From NCBI RefSeq assembly GCF_008634025.1, contig NZ_PDCM01000001.1:2663501-2727500 (forward strand): a stretch of DNA of 64,000 nucleotides, read 5' to 3'. The notes under the pieces are model-generated. The model was given only the letters and a program-made list of their open reading frames with translations. It made no database searches and was not told where the DNA came from. How positions within the stretch are numbered: position 1 is the stretch's first letter; the number at the start of each line of letters is the position of its first letter. The translations under genes were made by a program, and so were the position numbers. Positions 10,146 through 20,312 of the stretch are shown piece by piece. The stretch comes from Streptomyces albofaciens JCM 4342 (lineage in GTDB: Bacteria > Actinomycetota > Actinomycetes > Streptomycetales > Streptomycetaceae).

Positions 10146-11263
10146 TCGGAAGCCGCCTTCGAGTCCGACTTCGCGTCCGACTTGGTGTCGGCCTTCGTGT
10201 CGGCCTTCCTGGCGGCGGCCTTCTTGGCGGGGGCCTTGGCCTTGGGCCTGGTCTCCGCCTCGTCCGCCGCGCCAGCGGCGTCCGGTACGTCGGCGGACTG
10301 CGCCGCCTTCGCCGCCAGCGCCGTCTGCGCCCGCTCCGGCTCACCCAGCCGGTCCACCCCGTACTTCAGGGCGGACGCGTACGTGTCGTCCGGGTCGAGC
10401 CGCCGCAGCTCCTCCGCCAGCAGTTCCGCGGTGTCGCGCCGCTTGAGCGCGACGTTGCGGTCCGGCTGGCCCTGCATGGCGAGGGTGGCCAGCGAGCCGT
10501 CCGCGCGGTCCAGCGCGACCGGGCCGCAGTCCGTCTCCATGCGGACCGCCGTCAGGCCGGGGCCCGCCGACAGCAGGCGCCGGACCGGGACGTTCAGCCG
10601 GTCGGCGAGCCACATGGCGAGCAGCTCGACGCTCGGGTTGAACTCCTCGCCCTCGACCTCGACCTCGGACACCTTGCACGGCAGCTGGTCGAGCGCCGCC
10701 GCCAGCATGGAGCGCCAGGGCGTGATGCGGGTCCAGGACAGGTCCGTGTCGCCGGGGGAGTACGCCTCGGCGCGCTCGGCCAGCTCGCGGAGCGGGTTCT
10801 CGGCGGTGTACATGTCGGTGACGCGCCGCTGCGCGAGCGCGCCGAGCGGGTCGCGGGCCGCGTCCACCGGCGCGTTGACCGGCCACCAGACGACGACGGG
10901 CGCGTCCGGCAGCAGCAGCGGCAGCACCACGGACTGGGCGTGGTTGATGGCCTCGCCGTAGAGCCGCAGGACGACCGTCTCGCCGGTGCCGGCGTCCGCG
11001 CCGACGCGGACCTCGGCGTCCAGGCGCGCCTTGGCGCGGTCGCGGGGCGACCGGCTGACGCGCTTGATGACGACGAGGGTGCGCGAGGGGTGCTCGCGGG
11101 ACGCCTCGTTGGCGGCCTTCAGGGCGTCGTAGGCGTTCTCCTCGTCGGTGACGATGACGAGGGTGAGCACCATGCCGATGGCGGGGGTGCCGATGGTACG
11201 ACGGCCCTGGACCAGCGCCTTGTTGATTTTGCTGGCCGTGGTTTCCGTCAGGTCGATCTTCAT
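10142..11263 (-). CDS. opcA: Glucose-6-phosphate dehydrogenase assembly protein OpcA
   Basis: OpcA binds Zwf and is needed for full glucose-6-phosphate dehydrogenase activity in actinomycetes and cyanobacteria. The N-terminus [14 protein letters not shown] and the central [16 protein letters not shown] are typical of the family. Stop-start overlaps on both sides (zwf upstream, pgl downstream) show tight coupling, fitting a subunit made with its partner. Residues from about 320 on are unusual: an Ala/Lys/Asp-rich tail with [11 protein letters not shown] and repeated K(S/A)D(S/T)KAD units resembling histone-H1-type tails. The tail is probably disordered and may be strain-variable. Confidence 0.93.
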   Translation of the reverse strand: MKIDLTETTASKINKALVQGRRTIGTPAIGMVLTLVIVTDEENAYDALKAANEASREHPSRTLVVIKRVSRSPRDRAKARLDAEVRVGADAGTGETVVLRLYGEAINHAQSVVLPLLLPDAPVVVWWPVNAPVDAARDPLGALAQRRVTDMYTAENPLRELAERAEAYSPGDTDLSWTRITPWRSMLAAALDQLPCKVSEVEVEGEEFNPSVELLAMWLADRLNVPVRRLLSAGPGLTAVRMETDCGPVALDRADGSLATLAMQGQPDRNVALKRRDTAELLAEELRRLDPDDTYASALKYGVDRLGEPERAQTALAAKAAQSADVPDAAGAADEAETRPKAKAPAKKAAARKADTKADTKSDAKSDSKAASE

Positions 11264-12783
11264 GGCCGACGCCAGCTCCGTCCGTCTCGTGCGAGCATTT
11301 CGTCCGCCTCGGCCGGTCCCCAGGTCCCGGCCGTGTACTGCGCGGGCTTGCCGTGCTGGTCCCAGTACTCCTCGATCGGGTCGAGAATCCGCCAGGACTG
11401 CTCGACCTCCTCGACGCGCGGGAAGAGGTTGGCGTCACCGAGCAGCACGTCCAGGATCAGGCGCTCGTACGCCTCCGGGCTGGACTCGGTGAAGGACTCG
11501 CCGTACGCGAAGTCCATCGAGACATCCCGCACCTCCATGGAGGTGCCGGGCACCTTCGAGCCGAACCGCATGGTGACGCCCTCGTCCGGCTGGACGCGGA
11601 TGACCAGGGCGTTCTGGCCCAGCTCTTCCGTGGCGGTGTGGTCGAAGGGGGAGTGCGGCGCGCGCTGGAAGACGACCGCGATCTCGGTGACGCGGCGGCC
11701 CAGGCGCTTGCCGGTGCGCAGGTAGAAGGGGACGCCCGCCCAGCGGCGGTTGTCGACCTCCAGCTTGACCGCGGCGTAGGTGTCGGTGCGGGAGTTGGGG
11801 TCGATGCCCTCTTCCTCCAGGTAGCCGACGACCTTCTCGCCGCCCTGCCAGCCGGCCGTGTACTGGGCGCGCACCGTCTCCTTGCCCAGGTCGGCGGGGA
11901 GCCGTACGGCGCCGAGGACCTTGGTCTTCTCGGCGACCAGCGCGTCCGCGTCGAAGGAGGCGGGCTCCTCCATGGCGGTCAGCGCGAGCAACTGGAGGAG
12001 GTGGTTCTGGATGACGTCCCGCGCGGCGCCGATGCCGTCGTAGTAGCCGGCGCGGCCGCCGATGCCGATGTCCTCGGCCATCGTGATCTGCACGTGGTCG
12101 ACGTAGGAGCGGTTCCACAGCGGCTCGAACAGGGTGTTCGCGAAGCGCAGCGCCAGGATGTTCTGGACCGTCTCCTTGCCGAGGTAGTGGTCGATCCGGA
12201 AGACCTCTTCCGGCGGGAAGACCTCGTGGACGATCCGGTTGAGCTCGCGGGCGCTCTCCAGGTCGTGGCCGAAGGGCTTCTCGATGACCGCGCGGCGCCA
12301 GGAGTCCTTGGTCTGGTCGGCGAGCCCGTGCTTCTTGAGCTGCTGGACGACCTTGGGGAAGAACTTGGGCGGTACGGACAGGTAGAAGGCGAAGTTGCCG
12401 CCGGTGCCCTGCGCCTTGTCGAGCTCCTCGATGGTCTTCTTGAGGGTCTCGAACGCCTCGTCGTCGTCGAAGTTGCCCTGGACGAACCGGCAGCCCTGGA
12501 CGAGCTGCTGCCAGACCTCTTCGCGGAACGGCGTACGGGAGTGCTGCTTGACGGCCTCGTACACCTCCTGGGCGAAGTCCTGGTGCTCCCACTCGCGGCG
12601 GGCGAAGCCGATGAGGGAGAAGCCCGGCGGCAGCAGCCCGCGGTTCGCCAGGTCGTAGACGGCAGGCATCAGCTTTTTACGGGACAAATCGCCCGTGACG
12701 CCAAAGATGACCAGGCCCGACGGCCCCGCGATACGCGGGAGCCGTCGGTCCGCGGCGTCACGCAGCGGATTGCTGCTGGACAA
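11260..12783 (-). CDS. zwf: Glucose-6-phosphate dehydrogenase
   Basis: First, NADP-reducing step of the oxidative pentose phosphate pathway and a major NADPH source. The dinucleotide motif [10 protein letters not shown] is at residues 28-37 and the substrate/catalytic motif RIDHYLGKE at 196-204; 507 residues is the normal length. The start is TTG at 12783, chosen because the frame has no earlier ATG/GTG after the tal stop and GGAGGG lies about 10 bases upstream inside the end of tal. It is followed by opcA, its activator, with a 4-base overlap. Confidence 0.96.
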   Translation of the reverse strand: MSSSNPLRDAADRRLPRIAGPSGLVIFGVTGDLSRKKLMPAVYDLANRGLLPPGFSLIGFARREWEHQDFAQEVYEAVKQHSRTPFREEVWQQLVQGCRFVQGNFDDDEAFETLKKTIEELDKAQGTGGNFAFYLSVPPKFFPKVVQQLKKHGLADQTKDSWRRAVIEKPFGHDLESARELNRIVHEVFPPEEVFRIDHYLGKETVQNILALRFANTLFEPLWNRSYVDHVQITMAEDIGIGGRAGYYDGIGAARDVIQNHLLQLLALTAMEEPASFDADALVAEKTKVLGAVRLPADLGKETVRAQYTAGWQGGEKVVGYLEEEGIDPNSRTDTYAAVKLEVDNRRWAGVPFYLRTGKRLGRRVTEIAVVFQRAPHSPFDHTATEELGQNALVIRVQPDEGVTMRFGSKVPGTSMEVRDVSMDFAYGESFTESSPEAYERLILDVLLGDANLFPRVEEVEQSWRILDPIEEYWDQHGKPAQYTAGTWGPAEADEMLARDGRSWRRP

Positions 12784-12789
12784 AGTGGG

Positions 12790-13908
12790 TCAGCCCTCCG
12801 AAGGAGCGAGGCGCTTGAGCTCCGCCTCAGTGGACTTGAGCAGGTCGTTCCAGGACGCCTCGAACTTCTCGACGCCCTCGTCCTCCAGCACCTGCACGAT
12901 GTCGTCGTACGAGATGCCGAGCTTCGCCAGCGCGTCGAGGTCGGCGCGGGCCTGCTCGTAGCTGCCGCGCACCTTGTCGCCGGTGATCTCGCCGTGGTCG
13001 CCGGTGGCCTCCAGGGTGGCCTCGGGCATGGTGTTGACCGTGTTCGGCGCGACCAGTTCCTCGACGTACATGGTGTCCTTGAGCGACGGGTCCTTGACGC
13101 CGGTCGAGGCCCACAGCGGACGCTGCTTGTTGGCGTGCGCCTTCTCCAGGGCCGCCCAGCGGTCCGAGGAGAAGACCTCCTCGTACGCCTGGTAGGCCAG
13201 TCGCGCGTTGGCGACGGCGGCCTTGCCCTTGAGGGCCTTGGCCTCGTCGGTGCCGATCGCGTCCAGGCGCTTGTCGGTCTCGGTGTCCACGCGGGAGACG
13301 AAGAAGGACGCCACCGACTGGATCTTGGACAGGTCCAGACCGGCCGCCTTGGCCTTCTCCAGGCCCTCCAGGTAGGCGTCCATGACCGCGCGGTAGCGCT
13401 CCAGCGAGAAGATCAGCGTGACGTTGACGCTGATGCCCCGGGCGATGGTCTCGGTGATCGCCGGCAGCCCCGCCTTGGTGGCCGGGATCTTGATGAGCGC
13501 GTTGGGGCGGTCCACCAGCCAGGCCAGCTGCTTGGCCTCGGCGACGGTGGCGCGGGTGTTGTGGGCCAGCCGCGGGTCGACCTCGATGGAGACCCGGCCG
13601 TCCTGACCGTCGGTGGCGTCGAAGACCGGACGCAGGATGTCGGCGGCGTCCCGCACGTCCGACGTCGTGATCATCCGGATGGCTTCCTCGACGGTCACCT
13701 TGCGGGCGGCCAGGTCGGTGAGCTGGGTGTCGTAGCCGTCACCCTGGGAGATGGCCTTCTGGAAGATCGACGGGTTGGTGGTGACACCGACGACGTGCTG
13801 CTGGTCGATCAGCTCGGCCAGGTTGCCGGACGTGATCCGCTTGCGGGACAGGTCGTCCAGCCAGATCGCGACGCCTTCGTCGGAGAGGCGCTTGAGTGCG
13901 TCTGTCAT
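12790..13908 (-). CDS. tal: Transaldolase
   Basis: Transfers dihydroxyacetone units between sugar phosphates in the non-oxidative pentose phosphate pathway. The 372-residue protein is of the longer actinobacterial type. [13 protein letters not shown] (about 41-53) and the Schiff-base lysine Lys140 in [12 protein letters not shown] are intact. The frame stays open far upstream, but ATG at 13908 gives the conserved [12 protein letters not shown] start and has GGAGATG just before it. It lies 35 bases after tkt and 6 before zwf, in one operon. Confidence 0.96.
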   Translation of the reverse strand: MTDALKRLSDEGVAIWLDDLSRKRITSGNLAELIDQQHVVGVTTNPSIFQKAISQGDGYDTQLTDLAARKVTVEEAIRMITTSDVRDAADILRPVFDATDGQDGRVSIEVDPRLAHNTRATVAEAKQLAWLVDRPNALIKIPATKAGLPAITETIARGISVNVTLIFSLERYRAVMDAYLEGLEKAKAAGLDLSKIQSVASFFVSRVDTETDKRLDAIGTDEAKALKGKAAVANARLAYQAYEEVFSSDRWAALEKAHANKQRPLWASTGVKDPSLKDTMYVEELVAPNTVNTMPEATLEATGDHGEITGDKVRGSYEQARADLDALAKLGISYDDIVQVLEDEGVEKFEASWNDLLKSTEAELKRLAPSEG

Positions 13909-13943
13909 GGGGTTTGCATCTCCTACTAGATCGTGTACGGGCG

Positions 13944-16022
13944 TCAGCGCGTGGCCGCTGCGAGGGATTCCCGGGCCGCCGTGGCGACCGCGTCGGCGGT
14001 GAAGCCGAACTCGTGGAAGAGGGTCTTGGCGTCCGCGGAGGCACCGAAGTGCTCCAGCGAGACGATCCGGCCCTGCTGGCCCACGTAGCGGTGCCAGGTC
14101 AGGCCGATGCCGGCCTCGACCGCGACCCGGGCCTTGACCGTCGGCAGCAGCACGCTGTCGCGGTACCCCTGGTCCTGCTCCTCGAACCACTCGACGGACG
14201 GCATCGAGACGACGCGCGTCGGGATGCCCTCGGCCTGGAGCGCCTCGCGCGCCTCGACGGCGAGCTGCACCTCGGAGCCGGTGCCGATCAGGATGACCTG
14301 CGGCTCGCCGCCCTCGGCCTCGAACAGCACGTAGCCGCCCTTGGCCGCGGCCGGGTTCGTCTCGTACGTCGGGACGCCCTGGCGGGTGAGCGCGAGGGCG
14401 TGCGGCGCCGGCTTGGCCCGGTGGCGGCGCAGGATCTCGGCCCAGGCGGTGGCGGTCTCGTTGGCGTCGGCCGGGCGCACGATGTTCAGGCCCGGGATGG
14501 CGCGCAGCGCGGCCAGGTGCTCGACCGGCTGGTGGGTCGGGCCGTCCTCGCCGAGGCCGATGGAGTCGTGCGTCCACACGTACGTCACCGGGAGCTGCAT
14601 GAGCGCGGCGAGGCGGACGGCGGGGCGCATGTAGTCGGAGAACACCAGGAAGGTGCCGCCGTAGATGCGGGTGTTGCCGTGCAGCGCGATGCCGTTCATG
14701 GTCGAGCCCATGGCGTGCTCACGGATGCCGTAGTGCACCGTGCGGCCGTAGGGGCTCGCCTCCGGGAGCGGGTTGCCCTCCGGCAGGAACGAGGAGTTCT
14801 TGTCGATGGTGGTGTTGTTCGAGCCGGCGAGGTCGGCGGAGCCGCCCCACAGCTCGGGCACGACCGCGCCCAGCGCCTGGAGGACCTTGCCGGAGGCCGC
14901 GCGGGTGGCGACGCCCTTGCCGGTCTCGAAGGCGGGCAGCGCCTTCTCCCAGCCGTCCGGCAGCTCGCCCGCCTGGATGCGGTCGAACAGGGCGGCGCGC
15001 TCCGGGTTGGCCGCGCGCCAGGCGGCGATGGCCTCGTCCCACTCGGCGTGCGCCTGGCTGCCGCGCTTCCAGGCGGCGCGGGTGTGCTCGATGACCTCGT
15101 CGGAGACCTCGAAGGTCTTCTCCGGGTCGAAGCCCAGCACCTTCTTGGTGGCGGCGATCTCCTCGTCGCCCAGCGCGGAGCCGTGTGCGGCCTCGGTGTT
15201 CTGGGCGTTCGGGGCGGGCCAGGCGATGATCGAACGGGCCGCGATGAAGGAGGGACGCTCGGTCTCCTCCTGGGCCGCCTTGAGGGCCTTGGCCAGACCG
15301 ACCGGGTCGAGGTCGCCGCTGGGCAGCTGCTCGACGCGCTGGACGTGCCAGCCGTACGCCTCGTAGCGCTTGATCGTGTCCTCGGAGATGGCGGTCTCGG
15401 TGTCGCCCTCGATGGAGATGTGGTTGTCGTCCCACAGCATCACGAGGTTGCCGAGCTTCTGGTGGCCGGCGAGCGAGGACGCCTCGGCCGACACGCCCTC
15501 CTGGAGGCAGCCGTCACCGGCGATGACCCAGATGGTGTGGTCGAAGGGCGAGGTGCCGGGGGCCGCGTCCGGGTCGAACAGGCCGCGCTCGTAGCGGGCG
15601 GCCATGGCCATGCCCACCGCGTTGGCGACACCCTGGCCGAGCGGTCCGGTGGTGGTCTCCACGCCGACCGTGTGGCCGTACTCCGGGTGGCCCGGGGTCT
15701 TCGAGCCCCAGGTGCGGAAGGACTTCAGGTCGTCCAGCTCCAGGCCGTAGCCGGCCAGGTAGAGCTGGATGTAGAGGGTCAGGCTGGAGTGGCCGGCGGA
15801 CAGGACGAACCGGTCGCGGCCGGTCCACTTCGCGTCGGCCGGGTCGTGCCGCATCAGCTTCTGGAAGAGGACGTAGGCGGCCGGCGCGAGGCTCATGGCG
15901 GTACCCGGATGGCCGTTACCGACCTTCTGCACGGAATCCATGGCCAGGACGCGAACGGTATCGACGGCCCGCTGGTCCAGTTCGGTCCACTCGAAATCTG
16001 TGGTGGTCGGCTTGGTGCTCAC
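13944..16022 (-). CDS. tkt: Transketolase
   Basis: Thiamin-diphosphate enzyme moving two-carbon units between ketoses and aldoses. The 692-residue protein has the three expected parts: the diphosphate-binding half ([10 protein letters not shown] at 35-44, [13 protein letters not shown] near 168), the pyrimidine-binding domain (YGIREHAMG, with the catalytic Glu, and [19 protein letters not shown]), and the C-terminal domain. GTG at 16022 precedes [12 protein letters not shown], with GAGGAG upstream. First gene of the tkt-tal-zwf-opcA-pgl operon, so its promoter must be in the 16.0-16.5 kb region. Confidence 0.97.
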   Translation of the reverse strand: MSTKPTTTDFEWTELDQRAVDTVRVLAMDSVQKVGNGHPGTAMSLAPAAYVLFQKLMRHDPADAKWTGRDRFVLSAGHSSLTLYIQLYLAGYGLELDDLKSFRTWGSKTPGHPEYGHTVGVETTTGPLGQGVANAVGMAMAARYERGLFDPDAAPGTSPFDHTIWVIAGDGCLQEGVSAEASSLAGHQKLGNLVMLWDDNHISIEGDTETAISEDTIKRYEAYGWHVQRVEQLPSGDLDPVGLAKALKAAQEETERPSFIAARSIIAWPAPNAQNTEAAHGSALGDEEIAATKKVLGFDPEKTFEVSDEVIEHTRAAWKRGSQAHAEWDEAIAAWRAANPERAALFDRIQAGELPDGWEKALPAFETGKGVATRAASGKVLQALGAVVPELWGGSADLAGSNNTTIDKNSSFLPEGNPLPEASPYGRTVHYGIREHAMGSTMNGIALHGNTRIYGGTFLVFSDYMRPAVRLAALMQLPVTYVWTHDSIGLGEDGPTHQPVEHLAALRAIPGLNIVRPADANETATAWAEILRRHRAKPAPHALALTRQGVPTYETNPAAAKGGYVLFEAEGGEPQVILIGTGSEVQLAVEAREALQAEGIPTRVVSMPSVEWFEEQDQGYRDSVLLPTVKARVAVEAGIGLTWHRYVGQQGRIVSLEHFGASADAKTLFHEFGFTADAVATAARESLAAATR

Positions 16023-16541
16023 CCTGAGTCAGGGCTCCTCTCCACATGTCGAATGCCGGGGACGGTATGTCCACCCGGCGCTGTCGAGCCTACCCCCGCA
16101 TGTACGCGCGTCTTTTCGACGGAGCGTCGACGGCTCGTCATGATGAAACCAGTCGCCTAGAGCAACCAAATCCATGCGCCGGACATTCCCGCTCCGGGCG
16201 GGACGGCCACATCTCCAGACTGCCGGGCGCCGTCCGCCTTCGCCTCTCGAACGGCGTGAACGGCGGCGGAACGCAAGGGGCCGGACGCCGGGAAGGAGGA
16301 CCGCGGCGCGCGGAGGGGCGGCGGCGTGCGGCGCGTGACGCGCGCGAGCGGTGGCGGGCGACGCGGCCCGAGCGGCCCCGGGACCGGCCTCAACACGACC
16401 CCACCCCCGCGAAGGCCGTCGTATGGCCAACGTCTAAAGTGGCGTGGTACGCGCAAGCCTTTACCGGGTCCTCACGGCCGGGAACGCTTGCTGGCCTTAT
16501 CTTCGCGGCGCGAGTCGCTGATGTTACTTCCAGGGGTGTGC
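16023..16541. promoter_or_regulatory. Divergent control region between tkt and ctaB
   Basis: A 519-bp stretch with no convincing gene. It must carry the promoter for the minus-strand pentose phosphate operon and probably that of ctaB. A TAAAGT -10-like hexamer appears on the plus strand near 16435 without a clear -35. I saw no strong palindrome. Open frames here are short and have no protein signature. Confidence 0.4.
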
Positions 16542-17492
16542 GTGACGGCCGTCGAATCCCGTCCTGCGGGTGTGCTTACGCCGGGCCCGCAGGGTTCAGG
16601 TCACCGTCCGTTCGGGGCCCGAGTCAAGGCGTTCGTGGCGCTGACCAAGCCGCGCGTGATCGAGCTGCTGCTCATGACGACGGTGCCGGTGATGTTCCTG
16701 GCGGCCGGCGGCGTGCCCGACCTGGGCCTGGTCCTGGCCACCTGCATCGGCGGCTATCTCTCCGCCGGCGGTGCCGCCGCGTTCAACATGTACATCGACC
16801 GCGACATCGATGCCCTGATGGACCGCACCTCGCAGCGGCCCCTGGTCACCGGCATGGTCTCGCCCCGGGAGTGCCTGGTCTTCGCGAGCGCGCTGGCCGT
16901 CGGCTCCACCGCGTGGTTCTGGTTCCTGGTCAACCCGCTCTCGGCGATGCTCTCGCTCGGCGCGCTGCTCTTCTATGTCGTCGTCTACACGATGATCCTC
17001 AAGCGGCGTACCGCCCAGAACATCGTCTGGGGCGGCATCGCGGGCTGCATGCCGGTCTTCATCGGCTGGTCCGCGGTCACCAACACCGTCTCCTGGGCCT
17101 CGGCCATCCTCTTCCTCGTCATCTTCTTCTGGACGCCGCCGCACTACTGGCCGCTGTCCATGAAGGCCAAGGACGACTACGAGCGGGTCGGTGTGCCGAT
17201 GCTGCCGGTCGTCGCCGGGAACAAGGCCGTGGCACGGCAGATCGTCGCGTACAGCTGGGTGATGGTGCTGGTCTCCCTGCTGCTCCAGCCGCTGGGCTAC
17301 ACGGGCTGGTTCTACACCGCGGTGGCCGTGCTGTGCGGCGGCTTCTGGCTCATCGAGGCGCACGCCCTCCAGTCCCGCGCCAAGGCCGGGATCACCGGGC
17401 CGAAGCTGAAGGAGATGCGGCTGTTCCACTGGTCGATCACCTATGTCTCGCTGCTGTTCGTCGCGCTGGCCGTGGACCCGTTCCTGCGGTAG
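16542..17492 (+). CDS. ctaB: Protoheme IX farnesyltransferase (heme O synthase)
   Basis: Integral membrane prenyltransferase that adds a farnesyl group to protoheme, giving heme O for cytochrome oxidase. The 316-residue protein has the family motif [15 protein letters not shown] (Asp-rich metal/diphosphate site), the second site [18 protein letters not shown], and about eight to nine membrane helices. GTG at 16542 gives TAVESRPAG, the N-terminus I recall in streptomycetes. An ATG at 16521 is in frame but would place a rare TTA codon second, so I reject it. ctaA, the next enzyme, lies 1.7 kb downstream on the other strand. Confidence 0.95.
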   Translation: MTAVESRPAGVLTPGPQGSGHRPFGARVKAFVALTKPRVIELLLMTTVPVMFLAAGGVPDLGLVLATCIGGYLSAGGAAAFNMYIDRDIDALMDRTSQRPLVTGMVSPRECLVFASALAVGSTAWFWFLVNPLSAMLSLGALLFYVVVYTMILKRRTAQNIVWGGIAGCMPVFIGWSAVTNTVSWASAILFLVIFFWTPPHYWPLSMKAKDDYERVGVPMLPVVAGNKAVARQIVAYSWVMVLVSLLLQPLGYTGWFYTAVAVLCGGFWLIEAHALQSRAKAGITGPKLKEMRLFHWSITYVSLLFVALAVDPFLR

Positions 17493-17514
17493 CCGCGCGC
17501 TCGCCCGGAGCGTT

Positions 17515-17553
17515 CCGAGGGCCCGTCACGAAGCGTTCGTGGCGGGCCCTCGG
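17515..17553 (+). terminator. ctaB terminator hairpin
   Basis: CCGAGGGCCCG-TCACGAA and TTCGTGG-CGGGCCCTCGG form an almost perfect 18-bp stem with a three-base loop, 22 bases after the ctaB stop. One of the strongest terminators in the window. Confidence 0.8.
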
Positions 17554-17641
17554 CGTATGCCCGCCGCTTCGCGCCGGACCGCTCTCCCGGCCCGCCGGGT
17601 GGCTCTTCCCCCACTGATTACCGGCGGGTAGCATCCTGTCC

Positions 17642-18013
17642 ATGGCAGACACCAAGCAGGCGGACGAGCAGCGGGCGGACCAGGAGGCCGGGGGCCGGTC
17701 CAAGCGGGACGAGCGGCGCACGGCCGCGCTGGCCAAGGCCGTCCGCGCCTTCGCCGCCGCGCACGGCGGCAGCACCGGGGCCCAGCTCGCCCACATCGGC
17801 CGCGGCCGCGTCCGTATCGCGCTGGTCGGCGCGGACGGCCAGTGGGGCAACCTGGTCGCCGACTCCCAGGACATCGCACGGGCCGCGGCCGAGCGGGCGG
17901 GCGCCGAGCTGCACGAGGACTTCGACGGCGACTTCGCGGCCAAGGTGCGCACCGGACGGTACGAATGGTCGCGGATGGCGGGCATCCAGGTGGGCGGTCC
18001 GGCCAACACCTGA
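17642..18013 (+). CDS. Conserved actinomycete protein of unknown function
   Basis: A 123-residue soluble protein. Residues 1-30 are charged and probably disordered (KQADEQRADQEAGGRSKRDERR). The rest looks like a small alpha/beta domain (AHIGRGRVRIALVGADGQWGNLVADSQDIARAAAERAG) ending with YEWSRMAGIQVGGP. No signal peptide or membrane segment. ATG at 17642 follows a region poor in ribosome-site signal, so it may be leaderless or weakly translated. It is isolated between the ctaB terminator and the next gene. Function unknown. Confidence 0.7.
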   Translation: MADTKQADEQRADQEAGGRSKRDERRTAALAKAVRAFAAAHGGSTGAQLAHIGRGRVRIALVGADGQWGNLVADSQDIARAAAERAGAELHEDFDGDFAAKVRTGRYEWSRMAGIQVGGPANT

Positions 18014-18175
18014 GGCGGACCATGGTGCGGCCCCCGCGTCGAACGCCCAGGCGGGCCGCTACCTGACGACCGCGTCGCCCGTTGAGCCCACCGGGAACGG
18101 CGTCCGCGCCGCGCCGGGCGGGCTCCCGGTGCCACGGGCGCCTTCGGCTGCGGCGGCTTCGGCGAGGAGGAGCGG

Positions 18176-19225
18176 ATGGAGCGACTGCCACTGCTCGTGG
18201 ACCAGTACAGCCACGGCGCGCTCCACGGGGACCTGGGGCTGGGCGCCTTCGAGGCGCATCTCGCCGCGGCCTCCGGCGGCCACGGCCCGGCACCGGCCGG
18301 CACCACCTTCTTCGACAGCTGGACCGGCCTCGGCGTGCGCCGCTGGTGCCCGCCGCTGCTCGGCCTGGAGGCGCACTGCCCGCCCGCCCGCTACCTCGCC
18401 CGCAGGCGGGAGCTGGGCGCCTTCCGCGCGACCCGCCTGCTGCTGCGCGGCTCCGGCATCACCGCGTTCCTGCTGGCGGCCGGGGCGCCCAGCGAGCTGA
18501 CCTCGGCAGCCGAACTGGCCGCCGCCGCCGAGGCCGGGGCCCACGAGGTCATACGGCTCGAACCGCTCGCCGAACAGATCGCCGACACCTCCGGCAGCGT
18601 CGACTCCTTCATCGGGTACATGGCGGAAGCGGTCTACGCGGCCACCCAGGACGCCACCGCCTTCGCCTCCGCCGCGGCCTTCTGCGAGGGCCGCGCCCCG
18701 GAGGCGGGAGAGGTGCGCCGGGCCGCCGACCGGTGGCTGCGCGACCGCAGGCCGGGGGAGCGGCTCACCGACCCGACGCTGCTGCGGCACCTGCTGTGGA
18801 GCGCGGTGGCCACCGGAGTCCCCGTACAGCTGCACTGCCCCGATCCGCAGCCGCTGGCGGGCTTCCTGCGGGCGACCGCGGGTCTCGGCACGGACGTGGT
18901 GCTGCTGCCCCGGCCGCCGCACCACGCGCGGGCGGCGCAGCTGGCGGCGGTCCACCCGCACGTCTACGCGGACGCCGGGCCGTGCCCCGGGGAAACGCTG
19001 GCCCGGGCCCCGTTCGGCAAGCTGCTGTTCTCCACCGGGGCGCGGGCGCTGCCAGAGCTGTACGTGACGGGCGCGCGGTTCTTCCTGCGGTCCCTGCGGC
19101 GGGTCGTACGGGAGTGGACGGAGGAGGGCATGTGCGCGCCCGCGGACGCGCGGCGGATCACCGGGATGATCGCGTCCGGGACGGCGCGGCGGGTCTACCG
19201 GCTGGAGGCGCCGGCGGCGGGCTGA
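18176..19225 (+). CDS. Amidohydrolase-like TIM-barrel protein
   Basis: A 349-residue soluble protein resembling predicted metal-dependent amidohydrolases. It has PLLVDQYSHG near the N-terminus, a conserved VDSFIGYMAEAVYA, VPVQLHCPDPQPLAGFL (barrel strand with His), VYADAGPCPGETLARAPFGKLLFSTGA and LRRVVREWTEEG. The usual HxH metal pair is not obvious at the N-terminus, so activity is uncertain. ATG at 18176 has GGCGAGGAGG upstream. The 3' end overlaps that of ctaA by 31 bp in convergent orientation. Substrate unknown; no tie to heme synthesis is shown beyond position. Confidence 0.7.
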   Translation: MERLPLLVDQYSHGALHGDLGLGAFEAHLAAASGGHGPAPAGTTFFDSWTGLGVRRWCPPLLGLEAHCPPARYLARRRELGAFRATRLLLRGSGITAFLLAAGAPSELTSAAELAAAAEAGAHEVIRLEPLAEQIADTSGSVDSFIGYMAEAVYAATQDATAFASAAAFCEGRAPEAGEVRRAADRWLRDRRPGERLTDPTLLRHLLWSAVATGVPVQLHCPDPQPLAGFLRATAGLGTDVVLLPRPPHHARAAQLAAVHPHVYADAGPCPGETLARAPFGKLLFSTGARALPELYVTGARFFLRSLRRVVREWTEEGMCAPADARRITGMIASGTARRVYRLEAPAAG

Positions 19226-20217
19226 GGCGCGTCGGCCCCGGAGGCGGGGGCGGGCACCTCGGCGTCCGGCGCGGACGGCGTGTCCGCACCGGCCGGTACG
19301 GGCCCCCGGTCGCGCAGCGCGAGGTGGATGCGCAGCACGCAGATCCACACCAGCGTGGAGACCAGCATGTGCAGGCCGACGACGATCTCCGGCAGGCCCG
19401 CGAAGTACTGGATGTAGCCGATGACGCCCTGGAGGGCGATGCAGCCGAACAGCTCCAGGACCATTCGGCGCGGCGCGGCCGGCGCCTTGACGGCGCGCAG
19501 CGTGAACCACAGGGCCACGGACAGGCCGACGACGATGTAGACGAAGTCGACGTGCAGCTGGGTGATCTCGTGCCAGTCGACCGGGATGCGGTGGACCTTC
19601 TTGGCGTCGCCCGCGTGCGGTCCCGCGCCGGTGACGACCGTGCCGAGCACGGTGAGCGCGCCGGTCGCCAGGACCAGCAGCCCGGAGAGCTGGCGGACCG
19701 GTCGGGCCACCAGGTCGCGCGGCGCCTCGTCGCCCTCCGCGGCCCGCCGCCAGGCCAGCACGGAGACGGTGAGCAGGGCGGTGGTGAGGAGGAAGTGCGC
19801 GGCGACGAGGTACGGGTTCAGGCCGGTCAGCACGACGATGCCGCCCCAGACCGCGTTGCCCATGACGACCCAGAACATCGCCCAGCCGAGGCGGGTGAGC
19901 GAGCGGCGGCGGGGCGCGCGGGCGCGGGCCGCGATGATGAAGACGCCGATGAACGCGCACAGCACGTACGTCAGCAGCCGGTTGCCGAACTCGATCAGGC
20001 CGTTGATGCCCATCGCGGCGGTGGGCGTGAGGCTGTCCGGCGTGCACTTGGGCCAGGTCGAGCAGCCCAGGCCGGACTGGGTGAGCCGGACGGCGCCGCC
20101 CGTCACGACGATCACGACGGACATCACGACGGTGGCCAGCGCGGCGCGCCGGACGAAGGCGGCGCTCGGCTGCCAGCGGCGCGCGATCAGCTCAAAGGGG
20201 TTCCACGTGTTCGGCAC
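19195..20217 (-). CDS. ctaA: Heme A synthase (COX15/CtaA family)
   Basis: Membrane enzyme that oxidises heme O to heme A for the aa3-type oxidase. The 340-residue protein has about eight helices and the histidines of the family: EFGNRLLTYV in loop/helix 2 with a conserved Glu, VAAHFLLTT, QLHVDFVYIV and VGLHMLVSTLVW. A CxxxxxC-type pair (GCSTWPKC) sits in the first external loop, as in Gram-positive CtaA. The C-terminal 40 residues are Pro/Ala-rich and extend over the 3' end of the opposite gene. GTG start at 20217. Confidence 0.94.
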   Translation of the reverse strand: MPNTWNPFELIARRWQPSAAFVRRAALATVVMSVVIVVTGGAVRLTQSGLGCSTWPKCTPDSLTPTAAMGINGLIEFGNRLLTYVLCAFIGVFIIAARARAPRRRSLTRLGWAMFWVVMGNAVWGGIVVLTGLNPYLVAAHFLLTTALLTVSVLAWRRAAEGDEAPRDLVARPVRQLSGLLVLATGALTVLGTVVTGAGPHAGDAKKVHRIPVDWHEITQLHVDFVYIVVGLSVALWFTLRAVKAPAAPRRMVLELFGCIALQGVIGYIQYFAGLPEIVVGLHMLVSTLVWICVLRIHLALRDRGPVPAGADTPSAPDAEVPAPASGADAPQPAAGASSR

Positions 20218-20312
20218 GCAGCCATGGTAGGCCGCGGCTTGTGCAAAGTTTCACGAGGGGGGTGCGCAACGCGCGGGACGATGGCTCGTCCGCACGTATC
20301 CGCAGGTCGTGG

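Noticed and set aside
11353..13929. 858-residue open frame on the plus strand across zwf and tal
   Set aside because: Antisense shadow of GC-rich codons; zwf and tal on the minus strand have full catalytic motifs.
13896..16160. 754-residue plus-strand open frame across tkt
   Set aside because: Mirror of the transketolase gene; Val/Gly/Leu/Arg shadow composition.
16521..16541. ATG start for ctaB followed by a TTA codon (possible bldA control)
   Set aside because: The GTG at 16542 gives the conserved N-terminus; the ATG extension is unsupported, so the TTA is probably upstream of the coding region.
18059..20047. 662-residue minus-strand frame
   Set aside because: Joins ctaA antisense-frame sequence with the opposite strand of the amidohydrolase gene; real ctaA is in another frame.
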